A stretch of 64,000 bases of DNA from RGIG3009 sp045630765 (GTDB taxonomy: Bacteria; Bacillota; Clostridia; Oscillospirales; Acutalibacteraceae). Below are positions 34,359-42,696 of this stretch, in pieces. Position numbers and translations under genes: made by a program. The stretch lies in NCBI GenBank assembly GCA_045630765.1, contig JAZQTM010000046.1, positions 1 to 64,000 of the forward strand. Direction: 5' to 3'. How positions within the stretch are numbered: the stretch's first letter is position 1; each line of letters starts with the position of its first letter. The notes beneath the pieces were generated by a model. That model was not told the origin of the DNA. It ran no database searches and saw nothing but the letters and a program-made list of their open reading frames with translations.

Positions 34359-34895
34359 ATGTCCAAATACGCCGGAACTCAAACCGAGAAAAACTTGGAA
34401 GCCGCTTTCGCAGGTGAATCGCAAGCGCGCAACAAGTACACCTATTTCGCTTCTGTTGCCAAAAAAGAAGGCTATGAGCAGATCGCAGCACTGTTCCTCA
34501 AAACTGCCGACAACGAAAAAGAGCACGCCAAATTGTGGTTCAAGGAACTGCAGGGCATCGGCAACACCGCTGAGAACTTGGGTGCTGCCGCAGACGGCGA
34601 AAACTACGAATGGACCGATATGTACGAAGGTTTCGCCAAAAGCGCCGACGAAGAAGGGTTCCCGGAACTCCCCCGCAAATTCCGCTTGGTCGCAGCGATC
34701 GAGAAGCATCACGAGGAGCGCTATCGTGCCCTGCTGAAAAACGTCGAAACCGCCGCTGTGTTTGAGAAGAGCGCCGTGCGCGTATGGGAATGCCGCAACT
34801 GCGGTCACATCGTCGTGGGTACCAAGGCTCCCGAGCTGTGCCCCACCTGTGCGCATCCGAAGAGCTACTTCGAACTCCACGCCGAGAACTATTAA
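34359..34895 (+). CDS. rbr: Rubrerythrin
   Basis: The 178-residue protein has the four-helix di-iron domain (EAAFAGESQARNKYTYFASV, EKEHAKLWF, EEGFPELPRKFRLVAAIEKH, HEERY) and a C-terminal rubredoxin-like domain with CRNCGHI and CPTCAHP binding one iron. It reduces hydrogen peroxide in the cytoplasm of anaerobes. The gene has its own promoter and terminator and is divergent from the PIG-L deacetylase. Confidence 0.96.
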   Translation: MSKYAGTQTEKNLEAAFAGESQARNKYTYFASVAKKEGYEQIAALFLKTADNEKEHAKLWFKELQGIGNTAENLGAAADGENYEWTDMYEGFAKSADEEGFPELPRKFRLVAAIEKHHEERYRALLKNVETAAVFEKSAVRVWECRNCGHIVVGTKAPELCPTCAHPKSYFELHAENY

Positions 34896-34900
34896 ACAAT

Positions 34901-34936
34901 AAAAAAAGACCGCCCTTGTGAGGGCGGTCTTTTTTT
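34901..34936. terminator. Bidirectional intrinsic terminator
   Basis: A 16-bp stem (seven As then GACCGCCCT, and complement) with a TGTG loop and seven Ts lies between rubrerythrin and the convergent gene ending at 34938. Confidence 0.92.
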
Positions 34937-34937
34937 A

Positions 34938-35435
34938 TTATCCAGCGATGCTAAAAGTTTTTGTCAGCGTTTTGTCACTAAAACTAAACAATTCTTTCAC
35001 TTCCACTTCAATATCGGTAGTGGTATCGTTCAGTTCGTAAGCAACCTCTACATCAAGCGAGGCTCCCTTCTTAATCTCTTTCATTTGATTATCCGAACTA
35101 TAGTTGGCACTATCGGCTAAAATATAAGCTTCATTCAACCCCACGCCGTTTTGGTATACGGTATCTTCAAACGCCGTAAAGAAGGCCGTAGCATCCTCAT
35201 CACTGTTGTTTGTGAAGACATATTTCACTATAACAACAGCATCGCCTTCGTAATCTTTAGCCAAACGGCAACTGTCAATCACAACAGAATAGTCGCCTAA
35301 TGTACTATTACCTCCACCATTTCCGTTAGCACTGCCACTTCCTTGGTCACCACCGTCTTCACCACTGGCTAATGCGAAAACAGAAAAACTGAGCAAAAGC
35401 ACCGCCGCCAATAAAAACAAACCAATTCTTTTCAC
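34938..35435 (-). CDS. Secreted DUF5067-like protein
   Basis: The 165-residue product has a signal peptide (MKRIGLFLLAAVLLLSFSVF), a low-complexity Gly/Ser/Asn linker (GDQGSGSANGNGGGNS) and a beta-rich domain (YSVVIDSCRLAKDYEG, VVIVKYVFTNNSDE, AFEDTVYQNGVGL). That pattern resembles the DUF5067 domain of Firmicute extracellular proteins, whose role is unknown. It lies 5 bases after the membrane-protein gene and should be cotranscribed with it. Its promoter is covered by an inverted repeat next to a small repressor gene. Confidence 0.7.
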   Translation of the reverse strand: MKRIGLFLLAAVLLLSFSVFALASGEDGGDQGSGSANGNGGGNSTLGDYSVVIDSCRLAKDYEGDAVVIVKYVFTNNSDEDATAFFTAFEDTVYQNGVGLNEAYILADSANYSSDNQMKEIKKGASLDVEVAYELNDTTTDIEVEVKELFSFSDKTLTKTFSIAG

Positions 35436-35440
35436 AACAA

Positions 35441-35842
35441 TTACCCCTTTACATGTATAATAACGGCTACACCAGCAGCCACTAGGTACATAAGTACGTC
35501 AACGACATCCCCTGTGCCGCTTACAACGCCTGCGTATTGTGCCATTTCCCAAGCCACACCCCAAAAGAGCGCTGTCAGTACACATACTAAACTGCCACGA
35601 ATGCCCGAATCGAAAATGGCAAGTAGTCCACTACACAAAGCAAAACCCCATAAAAAGTCCGGCAAATAGAAAGCCACAAAATCGCAAGACAGAAAGGAAA
35701 CAACCTCCCGAGAATGGGAAACAAACGGGAACCTCTCAAAAATTTTTGAGAGGTAAGTCGTTTCACGAAACAAAACGTAAAGTAAGCCACCACAAGTCAG
35801 CGATACTACACTTAACAAAAAGTTCCTCACACGTCTTGACAT
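35441..35842 (-). CDS. Small membrane protein, VanZ-like by topology, unknown function
   Basis: The 133-residue product has four predicted membrane segments, including LLSVVSLTCGGLLYVLF, FLWGFALCSGLLAIF and VVDVLMYLVAAGVAVII. The last part (VSGTGDVVDVLMYLVA) resembles the GTxDxxD-helix end of VanZ-like proteins, but I would not assign it with certainty. It is the first gene of a two-gene unit with the DUF5067-like secreted protein and has a consensus promoter at 35863-35891. Confidence 0.6.
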   Translation of the reverse strand: MSRRVRNFLLSVVSLTCGGLLYVLFRETTYLSKIFERFPFVSHSREVVSFLSCDFVAFYLPDFLWGFALCSGLLAIFDSGIRGSLVCVLTALFWGVAWEMAQYAGVVSGTGDVVDVLMYLVAAGVAVIIHVKG

Positions 35843-35862
35843 AACTTTATCCCCTATCTTGC

Positions 35863-35891
35863 ATTATAGTCACAATTATGACTATTGTCAA
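35863..35891 (-). promoter_or_regulatory. Promoter with overlapping inverted-repeat operator
   Basis: TTGACA (35886-35891) and TATAAT (35863-35868) are 17 bases apart on the minus strand. The inverted repeat TAGTCA-6-TGACTA (35867-35884) fills the spacer and touches the -10 box. The divergent gene encodes an HTH protein, the likely ligand. A weaker plus-strand promoter (TTGTCA 35885-35890, TATGCT 35907-35912, spacing 16) may serve that HTH gene. Confidence 0.7.
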
Positions 35892-35934
35892 CATAAAAAT
35901 CGCCTTTATGCTAAATATATAGGTAATTAAAAAG

Positions 35935-36156
35935 GTGGTGAGGTTGTTGATAAGTTATAAGCCCTTTTGGAGAACATTAAAAAACCGAAATATCACGACT
36001 TATACTTTAATAAACAAGTATAATATCAGCAGCGCCACCATTGATCGTATGAAAAAAGGGAACGGTATTAGTACAATGAAGATCGATGATTTTTGCCGCA
36101 TCCTTAACTGTAAAGTGAGCGATATTATCGAATATGAAAGCAACCCCGCCGAGTAA
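35935..36156 (+). CDS. Small XRE/Cro-family DNA-binding protein
   Basis: The product (73 residues from GTG 35935; a few less if a TTG at 35944 or 35947 is used) is a single helix-turn-helix domain (YTLINKYNISSATIDRMKKG, MKIDDFCRILNCKVSDIIEY). This is the compact Cro/CI type. It has no sensor or dimerisation domain. The ribosome site GGTGG overlaps the GTG start, so the exact start is unsure. It probably represses its own and the divergent promoter through the repeat at 35867-35884. Confidence 0.8.
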   Translation: MVRLLISYKPFWRTLKNRNITTYTLINKYNISSATIDRMKKGNGISTMKIDDFCRILNCKVSDIIEYESNPAE

Positions 36157-36175
36157 CAGGTTATTCGGCGGGGTT
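36142..36175 (+). terminator. Intrinsic terminator overlapping the HTH gene end
   Basis: AACCCCGCCGA (36142-36152) pairs with its complement (36165-36175) around the TAA stop codon. The following 36176-36311 is AT-rich with no gene seen. Confidence 0.8.
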
Positions 36176-36311
36176 TGCTTTGTTTCCGTTTGTTTTTCCA
36201 AAACAAAAAAGACATTTATCAAGATTTGCAAACACGTTAAAACTTGAAGTAGACAAAAACATACGGTCTATTTTGAAAGAGTTGGTGTTTAGATAATTTT
36301 ATCCAAAGTGC

Positions 36312-36340
36312 TTGACAGCCTATATAAAGCGTGTTAAAAT
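36312..36340 (+). promoter_or_regulatory. Promoter of the lysine operon leader
   Basis: TTGACA (36312-36317) and TAAAAT (36335-36340) are 17 bases apart, ending 10 bases before the riboswitch. Confidence 0.8.
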
Positions 36341-36350
36341 CAATTGAACC

Positions 36351-36592
36351 GATAGAGGCGCATCGCATCATTAGTATTTACCGTTTAGAAGCCCGCCAAG
36401 GGTGCGGTAGAAAAAGGGGTGCGTTGCCGAAGGCGAAGCGTGGCACCCTTCGTTCTGGCAGTTGGCAATAAGATGTCACCTGTTGTCGCAGCAATGCGGA
36501 GAGCTATCCGGCAAAGAGAAAACCTGCGTGCCCCGTTGCGCGCGGTAGGTGGATTTTGCAGGATAGTTGCTTTTCGGCAACTGTCTTTTTTG
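36351..36592 (+). promoter_or_regulatory. Lysine riboswitch (L box) with terminator platform
   Basis: The aptamer (36351-36508) begins GATAGAGGCGC and contains TTAGTA, AAAAAGGGGTGCG, TTGCCGAAGGCG, CTGGCAGTTGG and GTCGCAGCAATGCGGAGAG, ending CTATC. P1 pairs GATAG with CTATC. The platform has a terminator (GATAGTTGC 36562-36570 with GCAACTGTC 36577-36585, then six Ts). AGCTATCC (36502-36509) can instead pair with GGATAGTT (36561-36568). Lysine should close P1 and let the terminator form, shutting off dapA-ddh-lysA. Confidence 0.93.
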
Positions 36593-36613
36593 TTTGTAAA
36601 GGAGTCGTTTTGT

Positions 36614-37501
36614 ATGAAAAACACGGTATTCACCGGCGCTGCCACCGCCATCGTCACCCCGTTTAAGGGAAACGAAATTGATTACGAGCAATTCGGTCGT
36701 TTGATCGACTGGCAAATCGAGCAAGGCATCAATGCCATTGTCGTTGCCGGCACCACGGGCGAAGGCTCAACCTTGACCGACGAAGAACACAAAGCGGTCA
36801 TCAAATATTGCGTGGAGAAGGTTGGCGGTCGCGTGCCTGTCATCGCCGGCACGGGTTCCAACGACACTGCCTACGCCATCTCTTTGACGAAATACGCATG
36901 CGAGGTCGGCGCGGACGCTATGCTGCTGATCACGCCGTACTACAACAAAGCCACCCAAAAGGGTATGATCGAATCGTTCCGTATGGTCGCAGACATCTCA
37001 ACCAAGCCTTGCATTTTGTATAACGTTCCCAGCCGTACCGGCTGCAACCTGCTCCCCGAGTCGGTGGCAGAATTGGCAAAGCATCCCAACATCGTCGCTA
37101 TAAAGGAAGCTTGCGGCAACATTTCGCAGATCGCCAAGGTTGCTGCGCTGTGTGGGGATAATATCGACATTTATTCCGGCAACGACGATCAGATCGTTCC
37201 GATCCTGTCGCTCGGCGGCAAGGGTGTCATTTCGGTGCTTTCCAACATTGCTCCTGCCGACACCGTTTTAATGTGTGAAAAATTCTTTGCGGGCGACGTC
37301 AAAGGCGCTGCTGCAATGCAGCTTGACTACCTGGAACTCGTCGATGCGCTGTTCTGCGAGGTCAATCCCATCCCGGCCAAGGCTGCCGTATCGGCGATGG
37401 GCTTCGGCGAAAACAGCTTGCGCCTGCCGTTGACACCGATGGAACCCGCTCACGAAGCAACCTTGCTTGCGCTGATGCGTCGGCACGGCATCATTCAATA
37501 A
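36614..37501 (+). CDS. dapA: 4-hydroxy-tetrahydrodipicolinate synthase
   Basis: The 295-residue enzyme has AGTTGEGSTL, ITPYYNKATQKG, the YNVPSRTG tyrosine motif and the Schiff-base lysine in VAIKEACGN. It condenses pyruvate with aspartate semialdehyde, the first step of the lysine/DAP branch. The ATG at 36614 follows GGAG; the longer frame from 36419 overlaps the riboswitch and is rejected. It leads an operon with ddh and lysA under the lysine riboswitch. Confidence 0.96.
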   Translation: MKNTVFTGAATAIVTPFKGNEIDYEQFGRLIDWQIEQGINAIVVAGTTGEGSTLTDEEHKAVIKYCVEKVGGRVPVIAGTGSNDTAYAISLTKYACEVGADAMLLITPYYNKATQKGMIESFRMVADISTKPCILYNVPSRTGCNLLPESVAELAKHPNIVAIKEACGNISQIAKVAALCGDNIDIYSGNDDQIVPILSLGGKGVISVLSNIAPADTVLMCEKFFAGDVKGAAAMQLDYLELVDALFCEVNPIPAKAAVSAMGFGENSLRLPLTPMEPAHEATLLALMRRHGIIQ

Positions 37502-37514
37502 GGGGACGTTACCT

Positions 37515-38492
37515 ATGAATATTGCTATCTACGGGTACGGCAACCTCGGCCGCGGTGTCGAGTGCGCCGTCCGTCAAAATTCCGATATGACGTTGTTCGG
37601 TGTGTTCACTCGCCGCGATCCCGCCACCGTCAAGACCTTGTTCAACACGCCCGTATATGCGACGGACGACATTTTGCAATACAAGGATCAGATTGACGTG
37701 CTCATTATCTGCGGCGGCAGTGCCACCGATCTGCCGAAAATGACACCCGATCTCGCTAAACATTTTAACGTGATCGACAGTTACGATACCCACGCCACCA
37801 TTCCCGCGCATTTTGCGAATACCGATAAAGCGGCAACCGCAGGCGGGCACGTGGCACTTATCTCTTGCGGCTGGGATCCCGGCATGTTCTCGCTCAACCG
37901 CGTGTACGCTTCGGCAGTGTTGCCCGAGGGAAAAGACTACACGTTCTGGGGCAGAGGCGTCAGCCAAGGACATTCCGACGCCATTCGCCGTATCCCCGGC
38001 GTAGCGGATGCACGGCAATACACCGTGCCGATCGAAGAAAGCCTTTCGGCAGTGCGCAGCGGCAGTATGCCGACGCTCACCACTCGTGAGAAGCATCTGC
38101 GTGAATGCTACGTTGTCGCCGAAGACGGTGCTGACAAAGCTGCCATTGAGCACGCGATCAAAACTATGCCGAACTATTTTGCGGATTACGATACCACCGT
38201 CACCTTTATCACACAAGAAGAACTTAACCGTGACCACAGCGGTATCCCGCACGGCGGATTTGTCATTCGCACCGGCACCACAGGTGTCGATAACGCTCAC
38301 ACCCACACCATCGAATACAGCCTGAAGCTGGATTCCAACCCCGAATTTACCGCCAGCGTACTGGTCGCGTATGCTCGTGCCGTCTGCCGCTTGGCAAAAC
38401 GCGGTGCGGTTGGGTGCAAAACGGTGTTTGACATTGCCCCCGCCGATCTTTCCCCGCTCTCCCCCGAGGAATTGCGGGCTACCTTACTGTAA
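37515..38492 (+). CDS. ddh: meso-Diaminopimelate dehydrogenase
   Basis: The 325-residue protein has the NADP loop YGYGNLGRGVE and the Ddh signature regions CGGSATDLP, SYDTHATIP, SCGWDPGMFS and WGRGVSQGHSDAIRRIPGV. It makes meso-DAP from tetrahydrodipicolinate in one step, bypassing the succinylase, acetylase or aminotransferase routes. It is 13 bases after dapA and 15 before lysA. Confidence 0.95.
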   Translation: MNIAIYGYGNLGRGVECAVRQNSDMTLFGVFTRRDPATVKTLFNTPVYATDDILQYKDQIDVLIICGGSATDLPKMTPDLAKHFNVIDSYDTHATIPAHFANTDKAATAGGHVALISCGWDPGMFSLNRVYASAVLPEGKDYTFWGRGVSQGHSDAIRRIPGVADARQYTVPIEESLSAVRSGSMPTLTTREKHLRECYVVAEDGADKAAIEHAIKTMPNYFADYDTTVTFITQEELNRDHSGIPHGGFVIRTGTTGVDNAHTHTIEYSLKLDSNPEFTASVLVAYARAVCRLAKRGAVGCKTVFDIAPADLSPLSPEELRATLL

Positions 38493-38507
38493 AAAGGACG
38501 AACAACA

Positions 38508-39824
38508 ATGACCCGAGATCTGTTATGTGAAAACGTATCGGTAAGCGAAAACGGCGCGCATCTGCAATTTGCCGGCATCGACACCGTTTCCCTCGCCAAG
38601 CAGTACGGCACCCCGCTGTACCTGATGGATGAAGACCGTATCCGCCACTGCTGCCGCGCTTACAAAGCCGCGGTGCGTGCGGCGTTCGGTGAAAACGGAC
38701 AGGTGCTGTACGCCTCTAAAGCCTCGTCTTTCAAGCGCATCTATGAAATTATGCGCGAAGAAGGTATGGGGGTAGACGTCGTTTCGCTCGGCGAAATGTA
38801 CACTGCTCTTAAAGCGGGTTTCCCGCTGTCACAGGCGTATTTCCATTCCAATAATAAGACGGATGCCGACATTGCTTTTGCGATGGAACACGGCATCGGT
38901 TATTTCGTCGTGGATAATGAAGAAGAACTCCTCGCCATCGAACGCGAAGCCGCCGCACGCGGCATCCGTCAATCGGTGCTGTTGCGTATCACCCCCGGTA
39001 TCGATCCTCATACTTTTGAGGCGGTATCCACCGGCAAGGTAGATTCCAAATTCGGCTTTGCCATTGAAACGGGCGCCGCCGAGGATATCCTCGTTAAGGC
39101 TCTCGCGCAATCGCACGTTCACGTAGCAGGACTTCATTGCCACGTCGGCTCGCAGGTGTTTGATGCCGAAGTGTTTTTGCTGACCGCCGACGTGATGCTG
39201 CAATTCATTGCGGATATGCAAGCACGGCACGGCTTTACCACCGAACTGTTCGACATTGGCGGCGGCTTTGGTGTACGGTATTTGCCGAGCGATCCCACTT
39301 TGGATCTGAACAGCTGTATTGCCGAGATCGGTGATTTTATGAAAACAAAAGCCGAAGCACTCGGTATCGCGTTGCCGAAAATCTCTTTCGAGCCGGGACG
39401 CAGCATCGTGGCAGACGCGGGTATGACGTTATACACCGTCGGCAACGTCAAATGCATCCCCGATTTCATCAACTACGTGTCGGTAGACGGCGGTATGACG
39501 GATAATATCCGCTATGCGCTGTACACCGCCCCCTATACGCTGTTTCAAGCAAACGCTATGAACCGCGCGCACGATATGACCTGCACGGTAGTCGGTCGTT
39601 GCTGTGAAAGCGGCGATATTATTCAACCCGACGTAAAATTACCGTCGGACGTTCAGCGCGGCGATCTGGTTGCGGTTCTTACGACGGGTGCCTATCATTA
39701 TTCGATGGCATCCAACTATAACCGCTTACCTCGCCCGCCGATCGTGATGCTGTCGGGCGGAAATTCGTATGTGGCGGTGCGCCGCGAAACCATTGATGAT
39801 CTAATCGCTTTAGATGTTAAATAA
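38508..39824 (+). CDS. lysA: Diaminopimelate decarboxylase
   Basis: The 438-residue fold-III PLP enzyme has the cofactor lysine in YASKASS, HCHVGSQ, the phosphate-binding DIGGGFG, EPGRSIVADAG and the catalytic CCESGD loop. It converts meso-DAP to lysine. It closes the riboswitch-controlled operon, so one switch governs dapA, ddh and lysA. No terminator is seen before the next gene, which starts 29 bases later. Confidence 0.96.
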   Translation: MTRDLLCENVSVSENGAHLQFAGIDTVSLAKQYGTPLYLMDEDRIRHCCRAYKAAVRAAFGENGQVLYASKASSFKRIYEIMREEGMGVDVVSLGEMYTALKAGFPLSQAYFHSNNKTDADIAFAMEHGIGYFVVDNEEELLAIEREAAARGIRQSVLLRITPGIDPHTFEAVSTGKVDSKFGFAIETGAAEDILVKALAQSHVHVAGLHCHVGSQVFDAEVFLLTADVMLQFIADMQARHGFTTELFDIGGGFGVRYLPSDPTLDLNSCIAEIGDFMKTKAEALGIALPKISFEPGRSIVADAGMTLYTVGNVKCIPDFINYVSVDGGMTDNIRYALYTAPYTLFQANAMNRAHDMTCTVVGRCCESGDIIQPDVKLPSDVQRGDLVAVLTTGAYHYSMASNYNRLPRPPIVMLSGGNSYVAVRRETIDDLIALDVK

Positions 39825-39853
39825 CCGTTCCACCCCATGGATAGGAGGATAGT

Positions 39854-41032
39854 ATGACTCACGTTTTATACGGTGATGGTATCCATGACGATACCGCCGC
39901 TATTCAAGAGCTCATTGATACAACCTGTGAAGTGGCTTTGCCTGCTCCCAAAGCATTTTACCTCATATCAAAACCGCTGGAACTGCGTTCAAACGTGCGG
40001 TTAGTTCTCCCCCGCTTTGCCGAAATTCGACTGGTGGCGGGTTCCGACTGCTATATGTTGAAAAACAAAACCGTAGACGACTATCAAGACCGTATCTCCA
40101 CGCGGCTTTTCCAGCACGTCAATCGGTATTCCCGCGAACGCGAAGCGTGTTGCGAGAACATTGAGGTTAGAGGCGGCATCTGGAACTTTAACAACAAACA
40201 GCAGCCTCCCAACCCGATTTCGATCGGTCGTTGCGATCCTCCGGATTATACGGGCCTTTGCTTTTTGTTCTATAACGTAAAAAATCTGCGTCTGTCCTCT
40301 TTGACGATTAAAGATCCGGCAAACTTCGCCGTAACGTTTGATACCGTATCGTATTTCAACGTTGAAAACATCACCTTCGATTTTAACGATGGCAATCGGT
40401 TTCAAAGCAATATGGACGGTATCCATCTGTGCGGTAATTGCCATCACGGCACTATCGAAAATCTTTTCGGCACCTGCTACGACGATATCGTGGCACTCAA
40501 TTCCGCAGAAGGTTCGGCAGGACCGATCGAGGACGTAACCGTCAGAGGTATTTATACCGAAAATTCGTACAGCGCGGCAAGATTGTATGCTTGCAGTCCC
40601 GAAACCGCCATCCGAAACGTTCACATTTCCGACGTTCACGGCACGTTTTATAATTTCGGCATTTGCTTTATGCCCGCTTCGGGAGATGGCAAACGCGCTC
40701 TGTATGAAAACATCACCATCAATCATATGTATGGCGGTAAATCCAGTCGCGATCTTGTGAAATTCCCCAACGTGCATCAATACCGAAAATTTGCACTTAT
40801 CCAAGTTGAGAACGGTGCAGACGTTAAAAACCTGACGATTTCGGATATTCATAGACGTGAATTTATCGACGGTACGGTTCCCACCTTGCAGTTTGACAAA
40901 GGCGCTGTAATCGAAAATTTGCGGCTTGACAATATCACTGCCGAGAATTTCACCGAAACGGAAAAGATGCCCTTCGTAAAAAACACGGCGGAAATCAAAA
41001 GTTGTAACGCACCGGATCTTCTCCACGAATAA
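39854..41032 (+). CDS. Pectate-lyase-superfamily / GH28-like parallel beta-helix protein
   Basis: The 392-residue protein opens with the GDGIHDDTAAIQELID block typical of beta-helix glycosidases and carries the GH28-like stretch SNMDGIHLCGNC and CYDDIVALN. These place the DG and DD acids where polygalacturonases have theirs. There is no signal peptide, so it should be cytoplasmic or act on imported oligosaccharides. It follows lysA by 29 bases but is functionally unrelated; it may ride on that transcript. Substrate unknown. Confidence 0.75.
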   Translation: MTHVLYGDGIHDDTAAIQELIDTTCEVALPAPKAFYLISKPLELRSNVRLVLPRFAEIRLVAGSDCYMLKNKTVDDYQDRISTRLFQHVNRYSREREACCENIEVRGGIWNFNNKQQPPNPISIGRCDPPDYTGLCFLFYNVKNLRLSSLTIKDPANFAVTFDTVSYFNVENITFDFNDGNRFQSNMDGIHLCGNCHHGTIENLFGTCYDDIVALNSAEGSAGPIEDVTVRGIYTENSYSAARLYACSPETAIRNVHISDVHGTFYNFGICFMPASGDGKRALYENITINHMYGGKSSRDLVKFPNVHQYRKFALIQVENGADVKNLTISDIHRREFIDGTVPTLQFDKGAVIENLRLDNITAENFTETEKMPFVKNTAEIKSCNAPDLLHE

Positions 41033-41040
41033 TAAAAGAA

Positions 41041-41070
41041 AACCCCTCTCGGATATCCCGAGAGGGGTTT
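41041..41070. terminator. Bidirectional intrinsic terminator
   Basis: AACCCCTCTCGG pairs with its complement across a short loop, followed by TGTTTTATTTG. It separates the convergent genes ending at 41032 and 41074. Confidence 0.9.
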
Positions 41071-41073
41071 GTT

Positions 41074-41808
41074 TTATTTGCGATAGTCTTTGCAAACCTT
41101 TTCCACGCACGCCTTGGCAATTTCAATTTCTTTCTCCGAAATATCCACATCAAAGATAGAAAATGTATTGTCCGTTACACTTCGTCCCGTCAACGCTGCG
41201 TACCACGTCAGTCCCAACGCATACCGACCAATTCCGCGATGGGCGTGGAACGTGTCGCGATGTACTGTTTCAATGCCCGCCGCAAGAAGTTCTTGAAAAA
41301 CCTCGCCGGAGGGGATGATGAAATCGGCGTCAATATCCCGCGCAGCTTGTTCGTACGAAGCCTTGATATCGCGGAACATATCCTCAGGAGTGGCGTATCC
41401 CAGCTCAACGTTCAAACGATGGCTGTCTTTCTCGTATGCCCACGTTTGATGAACAACCACTTTTGCCTTAGGGGTACACATCCGAACAAACTCTACCAGT
41501 TTGTCAAGATATGGCTGATACGTTGCGTATCGAGGTGCGTGTCCACTGACTTGCTGTACGGTGACCACATCCCACTCCCGAGTCAACAATGCTTCTTTTA
41601 AGGAAACCTTAAACTCGGTGCTTTGTCCGTTCACTTCCAACGTGTAGGCACGCTCGTCACTCAGCATACAGCGGTAATGTCGCGGCAGAGCACAACCTCC
41701 AATATAAAGGTTATACGCATTCAGCGGATAGCGGTCTGCGGTAGCAATCCCATGCAAATACCGCTGCGCATCTTGTGAAAAACTGTTTCCGATTGATAAA
41801 ACATTCAT
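41074..41808 (-). CDS. SGNH-like hydrolase (DUF4886-like)
   Basis: The 244-residue protein begins MNVLSIGNSFSQDAQRYLHG, where GNSFS is the nucleophile block of SGNH/GDSL-type esterases of the DUF4886 group. It has VTVQQVSGHA in the region of the second block, while the C-terminal catalytic pair may be DTFHAHRGIG. It lacks a signal peptide. A role in deacylating sugars is plausible given the deacetylases and beta-helix enzyme in the window, but this is inference. It ends at a terminator shared with the beta-helix gene. Confidence 0.7.
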   Translation of the reverse strand: MNVLSIGNSFSQDAQRYLHGIATADRYPLNAYNLYIGGCALPRHYRCMLSDERAYTLEVNGQSTEFKVSLKEALLTREWDVVTVQQVSGHAPRYATYQPYLDKLVEFVRMCTPKAKVVVHQTWAYEKDSHRLNVELGYATPEDMFRDIKASYEQAARDIDADFIIPSGEVFQELLAAGIETVHRDTFHAHRGIGRYALGLTWYAALTGRSVTDNTFSIFDVDISEKEIEIAKACVEKVCKDYRK

Positions 41809-41832
41809 TTTCTTGCACCACCCAAATTTTAT

Positions 41833-42348
41833 TTATAACTCCACGTCAATTTCGTACGCGTCATCAATAAGAATATAGTTTGCTTTGTGCTTTTTAACAA
41901 GTTCCAACACCCGTGCGTTATCCGCCAAGGCTTGTTCTATGGTGTGCCACTCATCGTCCAACCGATGCTCAATTCGGTTGGCATAATCCTTTATATCCGC
42001 AAAATGATTTCGTATATACTTCTCGCTCATAACAAGGCAATAGTATCGTATGTTCTCCAAATACGCGCCCTCAAAATCCTTTTGCCAATCAAACGGGATA
42101 TAACAGCCTTCGACAATCAGATTTTGGCGGTTTTCGATGGCGGTTTTGATGATTTCACGAACGATCGGCCACAAATATACCGTAAGCTCACCGTCGTCGC
42201 TCAAGGGCGTAAGATGCGTATTCCCGCTGCGAATAAGCCCCATCTTCAAATGGTCAATAGACAAATAGGGATATTGATACTTTTCGAGCAACTGTTGAGC
42301 AAGCACCGTTTTCCCTGTGTGCGATGCTCCCGCTATCAAAACAACCAT
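41833..42348 (-). CDS. P-loop kinase-like protein of unknown substrate
   Basis: The 171-residue protein has a Walker A (GASHTGKT) at the N-terminus, the YLSIDHLKMGLIRSG stretch that resembles the substrate loop of nucleoside/zeta-toxin-like kinases, LIVEGCYIPFDW as Walker B, and a C-terminal helical lid. It could phosphorylate a small metabolite. It lies 24 bases upstream of the SGNH-like gene in the same direction. The 42349-42696 intergenic stretch upstream holds the pel operon promoter and no gene. Confidence 0.65.
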   Translation of the reverse strand: MVVLIAGASHTGKTVLAQQLLEKYQYPYLSIDHLKMGLIRSGNTHLTPLSDDGELTVYLWPIVREIIKTAIENRQNLIVEGCYIPFDWQKDFEGAYLENIRYYCLVMSEKYIRNHFADIKDYANRIEHRLDDEWHTIEQALADNARVLELVKKHKANYILIDDAYEIDVEL

Positions 42349-42618
42349 AACACATCATCCACCAATCGTCAATAAATTTAACAGCCACACCAAATTCCAT
42401 CGCTCAAAGACATTAAAAAGCAGACGTGCGCAATATACTATAGTATGGTTTTATAGCACCGCCTTTGCCCGCCTTTGACGCAATACGTTTTGTCTTGTTC
42501 GCAAAACCAAACATCAATTGCAGTATAGCAGTTTTTGTCAACCGGTGCAACACATATAAAAATTTTTCCACAACGGCAAATCCTGCCTGTCCTGTGCAAA
42601 TATACCGGCTATCAAATG

Positions 42619-42648
42619 TTGACAAAAGTTGACAAAAAGGATTATAAT
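42619..42648 (+). promoter_or_regulatory. Promoter of the pel-like operon
   Basis: TTGACA (42619-42624) and TATAAT (42643-42648) are 18 bases apart. A second TTGACA at 42629-42634 repeats the -35 hexamer 10 bases on. AAAGGAG precedes the ATG at 42697. The rest of 42349-42618 shows a 12-bp palindrome (42435-42446) and no recognisable c-di-GMP riboswitch. Confidence 0.75.
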
Positions 42649-42696
42649 ACATAGTTGGGTTAGTATATAAATAAAGTAAGAAAGGAGATTGCGTCT

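Noticed and set aside
40001..41110. 369-codon minus-strand frame opposite the beta-helix gene
   Set aside because: It runs through a strong terminator and has no recognisable domain; the plus-strand gene has family motifs.
42435..42446. 12-bp palindrome ATACTATAGTAT
   Set aside because: It is short and AT-rich, far from the pel promoter, and could be chance.
42349..42696. Possible c-di-GMP riboswitch upstream of the pel-like operon
   Set aside because: I looked for the GEMM-type signatures and found only isolated look-alike words (GGGCAAAGG on the minus strand), wrong strand and without the paired stems.
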